Assembly (NCBI GenBank): GCA_019322475.1
Contig: JAHWIN010000024.1
Location: 1 to 11,360, forward strand
Source of the DNA: Candidatus Woesearchaeota archaeon
GTDB lineage: Archaea; Nanobdellota; Nanobdellia; Woesearchaeales; JACPBV01
Length of the DNA stretch: 11,360 bases
Direction: 5' to 3'
Made by a program: the position numbers and the translations under genes
Part shown: piece after piece, positions 5,016 to 11,360 of the stretch
How positions within the stretch are numbered: position 1 is the stretch's first letter
Layout of the letters: the number at the start of each line of letters is the position of its first letter
The notes under the pieces: model-generated
What the model was told of the DNA's origin: nothing
Seen by the model: the letters and a program-made list of their open reading frames with translations, nothing else
Database searches by the model: none

Positions 5016-5972
5016 TCACTCCCTTATCTTCTCCACACCATTGACGCAGTTCTCTATCTTCCCCTCTTTCAGGGCAGAGACTATCTGGTTTGCAGCATCC
5101 ACAGCAACATTTACCTGAGCCTCTTTTGTAGAAGCCCCAAGATGCGGAGTGCAGATCACCTTGTCATGCGCTATCAAAGATTTGCATAGCGGAGGCTCTT
5201 CACCATAGACATCAAGTGCAGCAGCCCCTACCTTTCCTGAGACTATAGCATTCTCCAGCTCTTTCTCGTTTACAACCCCGCCTCTCGCAACATTAAGTAT
5301 CTTTACCCCATCTTTCATAATGGAAAACTCCTTCTCAGATATGAGGTCTTTTGTCTTCTCATTTAATGGGACATGAACTGTTATGTAATCAGATGTCCTG
5401 ATAAGCTCCTCAAGCTCTTTTTTCCCGACATTTATCTCCTTCATAGCTTCTTCATCCAAAGAAGGGTCAAAGCTTACGACATTCATCTCCAGCGCATTGG
5501 CAACCTTAGCCACCTTCTTTCCTACGTTCCCTAACCCTATTATCCCCAGGGTTTTTCCTTTAAGCTCTGTTGCCTTGTATTTCTTCCTGTCCCACACCCC
5601 GCTTTTTAACTCAGCAGTTGAATGTATTATGTGCTTTGAAAGCATCATCAGTAGTGTAAGAGTATGCTCTGCAGCTGCATTTGTATTGCCGAAAGGGGTG
5701 TTCTCTACAACAACACCTTTACTCCCGGCGTATTCCTTATCGATGTTATCTACGCCGACGCCGGCCCTTACTACAACCTTAAGCTTTTCAGCAGCATCGA
5801 TTACCTCAGGCGTTATCTTTATGCCGCTTCTTATTATCATAGCATCGCAATCCTTGCATATCCCTGTAAGCTCTTCGACGCTTATGCCTGGCTTGTTCTC
5901 TACCTCAAACCCGTTCTCTTCAAGTATCTTTGTTGCCTTTTCATTGACCTTGTCCGGAATCAAAACCTTCAT
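5016..5972 (-). CDS. serA: D-3-phosphoglycerate dehydrogenase, short form without regulatory domains
   Basis: 318 residues. It oxidises 3-phosphoglycerate to 3-phosphohydroxypyruvate with NAD in the first step of the phosphorylated serine pathway. Substrate-binding RSGIK lies at 48-52 and RAGVGVDNID at 69-78. The Rossmann motif GLGNVG is at 146-151, with Asp169 after the second strand, as in NAD-preferring enzymes. The catalytic triad is Arg230 (NVARGG), Glu259 (YGEEP) and His277 (TPHLGAST); its spacing of 29 and 18 residues equals that of human PHGDH. The protein ends just after the substrate domain is completed, so the ACT and intervening domains that mediate serine feedback in longer enzymes are absent. 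An in-frame ATG at 5999 lies inside the upstream gene and is not the start. The ATG at 5972 has a GAGGTG site 6 nt before it. It is the last gene of the ppdK-led cluster. Confidence 0.93.
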   Translation of the reverse strand: MKVLIPDKVNEKATKILEENGFEVENKPGISVEELTGICKDCDAMIIRSGIKITPEVIDAAEKLKVVVRAGVGVDNIDKEYAGSKGVVVENTPFGNTNAAAEHTLTLLMMLSKHIIHSTAELKSGVWDRKKYKATELKGKTLGIIGLGNVGKKVAKVANALEMNVVSFDPSLDEEAMKEINVGKKELEELIRTSDYITVHVPLNEKTKDLISEKEFSIMKDGVKILNVARGGVVNEKELENAIVSGKVGAAALDVYGEEPPLCKSLIAHDKVICTPHLGASTKEAQVNVAVDAANQIVSALKEGKIENCVNGVEKIRE

Positions 5973-5978
5973 TTTTGC

Positions 5979-5984
5979 CACCTC
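5979..5984 (-). promoter_or_regulatory. Shine-Dalgarno of serA, overlapping the upstream stop codon
   Basis: GAGGTG lies 6 nt before the serA ATG and shares bases with the TGA stop of the aminotransferase (5983-5985). This is a layout typical of translational coupling, and it decides the serA start. Confidence 0.8.
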
Positions 5985-7068
5985 AAAAGTATTTTTCAAG
6001 CTCAGAGGTAAACTCCTTTATCTCCTCTAAGCTTAAGTCTCCCATATGGGCTATCCTAAACGTATTGGGCTTTCCCTCGCTGTCCAGTTTCTCATTTAGT
6101 TTTCTGTAGCCAGAATCCATGCTGTACCCTTTGGTAGCCATGTTCTTCTTTATTGCCTTGAAGTCAAGCTTTCTTGTATTTTCTATGCATGATACAGTAT
6201 TGGATCTGTATCCTTTCTCAGAGAACATCTCAAGCCCATTTTCTCTGGCCCAGCTTCTTACATAATCAGCCATCTCCTTGTGCCTGTTGAACCTGTTCTC
6301 CAACCCCTCTTCATCGATCCTTTCAAGCTGCTTCTTCAGCGCATAAAGATGGGGTATAGATGCAGTATAAGGTGTCTGGTCCTTGTCATACATCTTCTTC
6401 AGTTCAAGTATGTCAAAATAATACCCTCTCCCAGCAACATTTTCCGCTTTTTTGTAGGCCCTTCCGCTTACAGACACAACAGCGATACCAGCAGGAAGCG
6501 CCAAAGCCTTTTGTGATGAAGCGAGGCAGACGTCTATCCCCAGCCTGTCCGTCTCTATCTTTATCCCTGCAAGGGATGATACAGCATCGACAATCCATAA
6601 GACATTGGGGTGCTTTTTCATAACCTCTGATATAGCCTCAAGGTCGCTGGCTACCCCTGTGGATGTCTCGCAATGGACCATGCAGAATGCCTCATAATCG
6701 CCCTTGGAAAGCTCCTCATCAACGTCAGAAGCCTTGACAGCTTTTCCCCAGTCATATTCTATCCTGCCTGCCTCCTTGCCGCAGCTTTCTGAAAGCTTGG
6801 ACCACTTCTTTGAGAATGAGCCGTTGACAGCATGAAGAACCTTTTTGCTTACACAGCATCTTATGGCAGCCTCCCATAGGCCTGATCCGGAAGATGTTGA
6901 GATAAGAACGTCATTTTCAGTGAAGAATAGTCTCTTTAACCCTGGCTTTAAGCTCCCGAAAAGGTCCTTGAACTCCTGTGTCCTATGCCCTATCTGCGGT
7001 CTGCTAAGCTCATCCAATATCTCTTTCCTGACCTCTGTAGGCCCAGGAATAAACAGCTTGTTTGCCAT
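5983..7068 (-). CDS. Class V PLP aminotransferase, probable phosphoserine aminotransferase
   Basis: 361 residues with the class V layout of alanine-glyoxylate/serine-pyruvate aminotransferases. IPGPTEV is at residues 7-13, the STSSGSG phosphate-binding region at 58-63, the HCETSTGV substrate region at 132-139, Asp161 (IVDAVSS) for the PLP ring nitrogen, and Lys187 in SSQKALALPAG as the PLP Schiff-base lysine. It is not the classical SerC subfamily. In methanococci, however, a class V enzyme of this kind serves as phosphoserine aminotransferase, and here the gene ends 10 nt before serA, which argues for the same job (3-phosphohydroxypyruvate + glutamate or another amino donor to phosphoserine). 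Alanine- or serine-glyoxylate transamination cannot be excluded. The gene starts 69 bp after the DUF1015 stop. A TATTTTAAG on the - strand (7115-7123) could be an internal promoter. The Shine-Dalgarno is weak (GGCGGAT). Confidence 0.88.
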   Translation of the reverse strand: MANKLFIPGPTEVRKEILDELSRPQIGHRTQEFKDLFGSLKPGLKRLFFTENDVLISTSSGSGLWEAAIRCCVSKKVLHAVNGSFSKKWSKLSESCGKEAGRIEYDWGKAVKASDVDEELSKGDYEAFCMVHCETSTGVASDLEAISEVMKKHPNVLWIVDAVSSLAGIKIETDRLGIDVCLASSQKALALPAGIAVVSVSGRAYKKAENVAGRGYYFDILELKKMYDKDQTPYTASIPHLYALKKQLERIDEEGLENRFNRHKEMADYVRSWARENGLEMFSEKGYRSNTVSCIENTRKLDFKAIKKNMATKGYSMDSGYRKLNEKLDSEGKPNTFRIAHMGDLSLEEIKEFTSELEKYF

Positions 7069-7137
7069 ACTATCCGCCCCCCTTGTTTTTTGAGGGAAAA
7101 ACTGGTAAATCCCCCTTAAAATACGGTTATTTGCCTC

Positions 7138-8445
7138 TTATTTATTAATCTTATTGATTACAAGCCCAGAGTAAATCTTAGGGTAGAAATAAGTTGATTT
7201 TTGGGGCATGGTCTCTCCTGCCCTTGCAGTCAGGAATATCTCCCTCATAAGCGGCGCATTGATGAAAAATGCAAACTGGTATTTATCGTCATTAAGCTTG
7301 TCTAAGGCTCTCGTGCATCCTTTGGCATAATCTATATGTGTCCCCTTAAACTGATCCTCCTCGCTTATCCCAAAAACCCTTTCAAAGATTGCCTTATGCA
7401 GTATGTTTATATCCAGCTTTTTGTAAACATCATTCTCAGCAGGGCATAGCTCATCTAAAACATTATTGTCCTTTAGCTTCAGGAAATAAGATTTCTTGTT
7501 CATGTAGCAGTACATCCCAAAAACATGGTTCTTTAGGTTTGAGCTCTTGTCGATCATTATCTCTGTATTATCAACCTTCCTGATAAGCTCATTAACATCC
7601 TTTGTCTCATTTATCTCAAAATATTCCTCTAGCTTATTCAATATCTTTCCGACATCAGCATCCTTGCAGTTGAAGACAAACCTGTCTACAGGAAGTATAA
7701 GGAAGCTTTCGTTGAAAGAGTTTACAAAACAGCACATAGTATATCTTGAATCCTCCAGTTCAGGATGGGTTTCCTTGAACCTGATAGCGGATTTATACCT
7801 GTGGTGGCCGTCAGCTATCACGCATTGGTACTCTGCCATCATCCCTTTTAGCCTTTCTATAGTCTCATCATCAGAGATTTTCCATAGCTTATGCTTTATG
7901 TCGAACTTGTCTTTAAACTCCATATCAGGCTCATTGCCTGTTATCTTTTCCTGGACAGCCTCATCCACTTTTTTTTGCTTGTCATCATAAAGGATAAAAA
8001 CACATCCAAGATCAGCCCTCGTCTCTTCGATAAGCCTTAGCCTCCCTTTCAATGGCTTCTCCAGCGTTTTTTCATGTGGAAGTACCCCTTCCCCCTCATT
8101 TTCCAGCCTGACCAGGGATATAAAGCCTGTCCTTGTAAATCTTTTTCCCTTGAAAGGGAATGTCTGGCTGTAAGCATATATAGAATCCTTATCATCCTCC
8201 TTTAGGATGCCTTTTTCCACCCACTCCTTAAGGTATCTGGCAGCTCTAGTATACTTATTCTCACCGTTATCCCCTTCCTTCTCTCTCCCCAGGATTAAGT
8301 TTATAAAATTATATTCAGAAAGAGAATAGAGTTCTTCCTGCTCCTTTTCGTTTATAACATCATAAGGGGGGGTGATTACTAGGTTAAGGTCCTTCACTCT
8401 GTCTTTATCATATCTTATCCCCTTGAAAGCTTTTATCTCTACCAT
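7138..8445 (-). CDS. DUF1015 family protein, possible serine-phosphorylating or related enzyme
   Basis: 435 residues, full length for the family. The family hallmarks are FKGIRYD at 7-13, VITPPYDVI at 23-31, NFINLILGRE at 46-55, LPHEKT at 122-127 and VIADGHHRYKSA at 209-220. The DGHHR element resembles the GxxR motif of ParB/sulfiredoxin-fold proteins, including the archaeal free-serine kinase SerK. My recollection, which I cannot verify here, is that a DUF1015 member was characterised as a pyrophosphate-dependent serine kinase. In many genomes DUF1015 sits beside serA and an aminotransferase, and it does so here. It starts 8 nt after the ppdK stop, with only a weak upstream AAGGA, so coupling to ppdK is likely. 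There is no signal peptide or membrane segment. The family assignment is firm; the function is a hypothesis. Confidence 0.85.
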   Translation of the reverse strand: MVEIKAFKGIRYDKDRVKDLNLVITPPYDVINEKEQEELYSLSEYNFINLILGREKEGDNGENKYTRAARYLKEWVEKGILKEDDKDSIYAYSQTFPFKGKRFTRTGFISLVRLENEGEGVLPHEKTLEKPLKGRLRLIEETRADLGCVFILYDDKQKKVDEAVQEKITGNEPDMEFKDKFDIKHKLWKISDDETIERLKGMMAEYQCVIADGHHRYKSAIRFKETHPELEDSRYTMCCFVNSFNESFLILPVDRFVFNCKDADVGKILNKLEEYFEINETKDVNELIRKVDNTEIMIDKSSNLKNHVFGMYCYMNKKSYFLKLKDNNVLDELCPAENDVYKKLDINILHKAIFERVFGISEEDQFKGTHIDYAKGCTRALDKLNDDKYQFAFFINAPLMREIFLTARAGETMPQKSTYFYPKIYSGLVINKINK

Positions 8446-8453
8446 ATTAAAGA

Positions 8454-11075
8454 TTATTCCTTCTTTTCCAAAGCAGCATGTGCGGCAGCAAGCCTTGCTA
8501 TAGGGACCCTGTAAGGGCTGCAGCTTACGTCATTCATGCCTATCCTGTGGCAGAACTTAACAGACTCTGGCTCTCCGCCATGCTCTCCGCATATCCCCAC
8601 CTCTATCCCTTTCTTGGCTTTTCTTGCCTTTGTGATGCATATCTTCATAAGCTCCCCCACTCCTTCTTGGTCTATGGACTGGAAAGGGTCTTTTTCATAT
8701 ATCCCTGCCTCAACATATTTGCCGAGGAATTTGCCGGAATCATCCCTGCTGAATCCGCATCCCATCTGCGTCAGGTCATTAGTCCCGAAACTCATGAAGT
8801 CAGCCTCTTTGGCGATAGCATCAGCTGTTATGGCTGCCCTTGGAACCTCTATCATAGTGCCTATAAGATAGTCTTTCCCTCTTTTCAGCCCTAGTTCCTT
8901 TGCAGCTTTCTCTATTATCTCCTTTATTATAAGGAACTCCTTGACATTGCCTACTAAAGGAACCTCTATCTGGGGTATTGCCTTGATGCCTTCTTTATTG
9001 CATTCTATATAAGCCTCCATTATTGCCTTTGCCTGCATCTCAGTTATCTCAGGATAGCTCACCCCTAATCTGCACCCCCTGAAGCCGAGCATAGGGTTAA
9101 ATTCATGCAGCCCTTCGATAACATCCTTCAGTTTCGTTTCAGTAACGTTAAGCTCTCCGGCAAGCTCCTTTACGTCCTTCTCTTCTTTCGGAAGGAATTC
9201 ATGCAGTGGAGGGTCCAAAAGCCTTATTATGACAGGAAGCCCGTCCATTGCCTTGAACAGCCCCTTGAAGTCTTCTCTCTGCATAGGAAGAAGCTTTCCC
9301 AGGGCTTTTTTCCTTCCTTCTTCATCCTCAGACAATATCATCTCCCTCACAGCCTTTATCCTCTCTCCCTCAAAGAACATGTGCTCTGTCCTGCATAATC
9401 CTATCCCTTCTGCACCAAAATCCCTTGCAACCTTTGCATCATGCGGCGTATCTGCATTTGTCTTGACCTTCAGTTTTTTGAACTCGTCTGCAAATCCCAT
9501 CAGCTTTGAGAAGTCTCCGCTAAGCTCAGGGTCTATAACCCCTAGTTTTCCCTTAAAGACCTCTCCTGTGCTGCCGTCAAGTGTTATATAATCCCCTTCC
9601 TTTATCTCTATCCCTTTGACTGTAAACTTTCCCTCTTTCTCGCTGACATTTATGTCCCCTGCTCCTGCTACGCAGCACTTTCCCATCCCTCTTGCCACTA
9701 CAGCAGCATGTGATGTCATGCCGCCCCTTGCAGTAAGTATGCCCTGGGCAGCATTCATCCCTTCGATATCCTCAGGGCTGGTCTCTGTCCTTACTAATAT
9801 TGTTTTTCTTCCTTCCTCTGAAGCGTCATACGCCTTCTCAGCCGTGAAAACAGCTTCCCCTACAGCAGCCCCGGGTGATGCAGGAAGCCCCTTTGCAAGC
9901 ATCTCAGCCTCCTTCTTTGCGACAGGGTCTATCCTCTTATGCAGCAGCTGGTCAAGCTGGTTTGGGTCAACCCTCAGCACAGCCGTCTTTTTGTCTATCA
10001 GCCCTTCCTCAAGAAGGTCGACTGCTATCTTTACAGCTGCATGTGCAGTCCTCTTTCCGTTTCTTGTCTGCAGCACCCATAGCTTCTTGTTCTCTATCGT
10101 GAACTCCATGTCCTGCATGTCCTTGTAGTGCTTCTCTATCTTTTTGTAGATGTCTACAAGCTCATCATAGCATCCTGGGAATGATTTTTTAAGCTCAGCG
10201 ATAGGCTTAGGCGTCCTTATGCCCGCAACAACATCCTCTCCCTGTGCATTGACCAGAAACTCTCCGTAGAATTCATTCTCTCCTGTGCTTGGGTTTCTTG
10301 TGAAGAATACCCCTGTTCCCGAATCATCACCCATGTTCCCGAATACCATGGTCTGCACGTTTACAGCAGTGCCTATAAGCCCTTTTATATCGTTTATCCT
10401 CCTGTAAGCTATGGCCCTGTCGTTGTTCCATGAGTCAAAGACAGCGTCGATAGCCATCCTTAGCTGCTCTTTAGGGTCATTAGGGAACATCTTCCCTGTT
10501 TCGCTCTTTACTACATCCTTATATTCCTCACACAGCTTCTTTAGGTCTTCAGCGTTAAGGTCTGTATCAAACTCGACCCCTTTGCTCTTTTTCATCCCGC
10601 TTATCTTTTCCTCGAATTTTTCATGCGGAACCTCCATGACAACATCTCCGAACATGTTTATGAATCTCCTGTAAGCGTCCCATGCAAACCTCTCGTTGCT
10701 CGTCTTTTTGGCTAAGCCAAGGACAGACTGGTCGTTCAGCCCAAGGTTAAGCACAGTGTCCATCATCCCTGGCATGGATACAGCAGCTCCTGACCTTACA
10801 GATACTAATAGTGGATCATCAGAATCTCCAAGTTTTTTTCCAAGCTTATCCTCTAGTGCCTTTAGCTTCTTGTCAACCTGCTCCAATGCCCCTTCAGGGT
10901 ATTTTTTTCCTAATTTGTAGAACTGGTCGCAGGCCTCTGTAGTGATAGTGAATCCTGGAGGCACAGGTATGCCTAGGTTGGTCATCTCAGCCAGGTTGGC
11001 TCCCTTCCCCCCTAAGCTCTCTTTCATCTCCTTTTTTCCTTCTTCAAAACTATAGACCCATTTTTTTTCAGCCAT
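8454..11075 (-). CDS. ppdK: Pyruvate, phosphate dikinase
   Basis: 873 residues, full length. It interconverts pyruvate + ATP + Pi and PEP + AMP + PPi. The N-terminal ATP-grasp part has LGGKGANLAEM at 21-31, VSVRSGAAVSMPGMMDTVLN at 91-110 and GTGVFFTRNPSTGE at 253-266. The swivelling phosphohistidine domain has GGMTSHAAVVARGMGK at 451-466, with His456 as the phosphate carrier. The C-terminal PEP/pyruvate barrel has GLCRTEHMF at 559-567, SFGTNDLTQM, and the acid/base Cys829 in GICGEHGG. The compact length and the MPGMMDT and GKYVEAGIYEKDPF stretches are typical of PPDK rather than PEP synthase. The start has a strong GAGGAGG Shine-Dalgarno 8 nt upstream. It leads the cluster followed by DUF1015, aminotransferase and serA. 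It can work in glycolysis (making ATP from AMP and PPi) or gluconeogenesis; the direction is not readable from sequence. Confidence 0.96.
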   Translation of the reverse strand: MAEKKWVYSFEEGKKEMKESLGGKGANLAEMTNLGIPVPPGFTITTEACDQFYKLGKKYPEGALEQVDKKLKALEDKLGKKLGDSDDPLLVSVRSGAAVSMPGMMDTVLNLGLNDQSVLGLAKKTSNERFAWDAYRRFINMFGDVVMEVPHEKFEEKISGMKKSKGVEFDTDLNAEDLKKLCEEYKDVVKSETGKMFPNDPKEQLRMAIDAVFDSWNNDRAIAYRRINDIKGLIGTAVNVQTMVFGNMGDDSGTGVFFTRNPSTGENEFYGEFLVNAQGEDVVAGIRTPKPIAELKKSFPGCYDELVDIYKKIEKHYKDMQDMEFTIENKKLWVLQTRNGKRTAHAAVKIAVDLLEEGLIDKKTAVLRVDPNQLDQLLHKRIDPVAKKEAEMLAKGLPASPGAAVGEAVFTAEKAYDASEEGRKTILVRTETSPEDIEGMNAAQGILTARGGMTSHAAVVARGMGKCCVAGAGDINVSEKEGKFTVKGIEIKEGDYITLDGSTGEVFKGKLGVIDPELSGDFSKLMGFADEFKKLKVKTNADTPHDAKVARDFGAEGIGLCRTEHMFFEGERIKAVREMILSEDEEGRKKALGKLLPMQREDFKGLFKAMDGLPVIIRLLDPPLHEFLPKEEKDVKELAGELNVTETKLKDVIEGLHEFNPMLGFRGCRLGVSYPEITEMQAKAIMEAYIECNKEGIKAIPQIEVPLVGNVKEFLIIKEIIEKAAKELGLKRGKDYLIGTMIEVPRAAITADAIAKEADFMSFGTNDLTQMGCGFSRDDSGKFLGKYVEAGIYEKDPFQSIDQEGVGELMKICITKARKAKKGIEVGICGEHGGEPESVKFCHRIGMNDVSCSPYRVPIARLAAAHAALEKKE

Positions 11076-11083
11076 GTTAATAA

Positions 11084-11090
11084 CCTCCTC
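11084..11090 (-). promoter_or_regulatory. Strong Shine-Dalgarno of ppdK
   Basis: GAGGAGG is 8 nt before the ATG, the strongest ribosome-binding site in the window, consistent with a highly expressed central-metabolism gene. Confidence 0.8.
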
Positions 11091-11138
11091 AACTATCTCA
11101 TAGTTATATCTTATTGTTGTTAGCCTAAGTTAAGGCAG

Positions 11139-11158
11139 TTTTATAGCCATTTATAAAT
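11139..11158 (-). promoter_or_regulatory. Probable promoter of the ppdK-serA cluster
   Basis: Two overlapping TATA-like boxes are read on the - strand: ATTTATAAAT (11149-11158) and CTATAAAA (11139-11146). Either would start transcription about 45-55 nt upstream of the ppdK ATG, giving a leadered mRNA, which fits the strong ribosome-binding site. Confidence 0.5.
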
Positions 11159-11237
11159 TTTGTGTTAGGATATAGGTCATAAAAAGCAGGAGAAATAGGA
11201 TGTGCATGTGCCTGTAACTTTGGGTTTTAAAGGATAT

Positions 11238-11360
11238 TCAGCAAACGACCTCGCTCACATGCTCGTTCTTGTTTATCCTTATAACCTTATCTACAAAAGA
11301 CTCTATCTTTGACTCATGCGAGACTATTATTATCTGGCTTATCCCTATCTGCTCCAGCAA
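11238..11360 (-). CDS. rad50: Rad50-like ATPase, last 40 codons (gene cut by window)
   Basis: The frame is open from the right edge and ends at TGA (11238-11240). The 40 visible residues include IIIVSHESKIESFVDKVIRI, the H-loop (IIVSHE) and the final strand of an ABC-type SMC/Rad50 head, and a short SEVVC tail. The pattern matches the C-terminus of archaeal Rad50 (VILVSHDEEL, then D-x-VI-R-I, then SxV). Rad50 works with Mre11 in double-strand break end processing. Walker A, the coiled coil and the zinc hook lie outside the window, so an SMC or other Rad50/SbcC relative remains possible. It is on the same strand as ppdK, 162 bp upstream of it, with a separate promoter between them. Confidence 0.75.
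   Translation of the reverse strand: MLEQIGISQIIIVSHESKIESFVDKVIRINKNEHVSEVVC

Noticed and set aside
5973..5999. Nine-residue N-terminal extension of SerA
   Set aside because: It overlaps the end of the aminotransferase gene and lacks a ribosome-binding site, whereas the Met at 5972 has GAGGTG 6 nt upstream and the usual MKVLI start.
8454..11075. Overlapping open frames on the + strand opposite ppdK (for example 9616-10128)
   Set aside because: They are shadows of the - strand codon pattern, low-complexity Ser/Phe-rich, with no ribosome-binding sites and no recognisable domains.
1..11360. CRISPR array or insertion sequence with transposase
   Set aside because: No regularly spaced direct repeats and no transposase-like reading frame are present.

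Overview
The window looks like chromosomal DNA of an archaeon, most plausibly a DPANN lineage of the Woesearchaeota/Nanoarchaeota type. That placement is inferred from gene style, not from a marker gene. The archaeal evidence is direct: TTTATA-like boxes about 25 nt upstream of likely transcript starts, tRNA genes without an encoded CCA, a tRNA that only folds after removal of an internal intron, a Rad50-type C-terminus, and an archaeal YchF/OLA1-like GTPase with a TGS domain. Strong GGTGA/GAGG Shine-Dalgarno sites occur alongside at least one probable leaderless gene.

Left part (1-2951): a U32-family protein, likely an RNA hydroxylase, cut by the left edge on the + strand, converges with a GTPase on the - strand. 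Middle (2952-5015): a 395-bp stretch without a protein gene holds a strongly self-complementary element of about 266 bp. It can be folded by hand into a closed multi-branched RNA and has a TATA-like box before it and a T6 run after it. I could not assign it to a known RNA. It is followed by a probably leaderless unknown gene, tRNA-Thr(UGU) directly ahead of adenylate kinase, an intron-containing tRNA-Arg(CCU), and a small cluster of hairpins.

Right part (5016-11075): four - strand genes in transcription order ppdK, a DUF1015 gene, a class V aminotransferase and a short serA. Three of the junctions or starts are tight (8-nt and 10-nt gaps, and a stop codon merged with the next Shine-Dalgarno). 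SerA plus the aminotransferase take 3-phosphoglycerate to phosphoserine. No phosphoserine phosphatase is in the window. The DUF1015 protein carries a GHHR motif that recalls ParB/SerK-type serine kinases, and PPDK interconverts ATP/Pi and AMP/PPi. This suggests, as a hypothesis, a pyrophosphate-linked serine module, with the nearby adenylate kinase able to recycle AMP. The right edge cuts a Rad50-like gene whose last 40 codons are visible.

The most interesting items are the unidentified structured RNA at 3006-3271, the ppdK-DUF1015-serine cluster, the non-canonical tRNA-Arg intron, and the tRNA-Thr with an abnormal D-loop/T-loop elbow.
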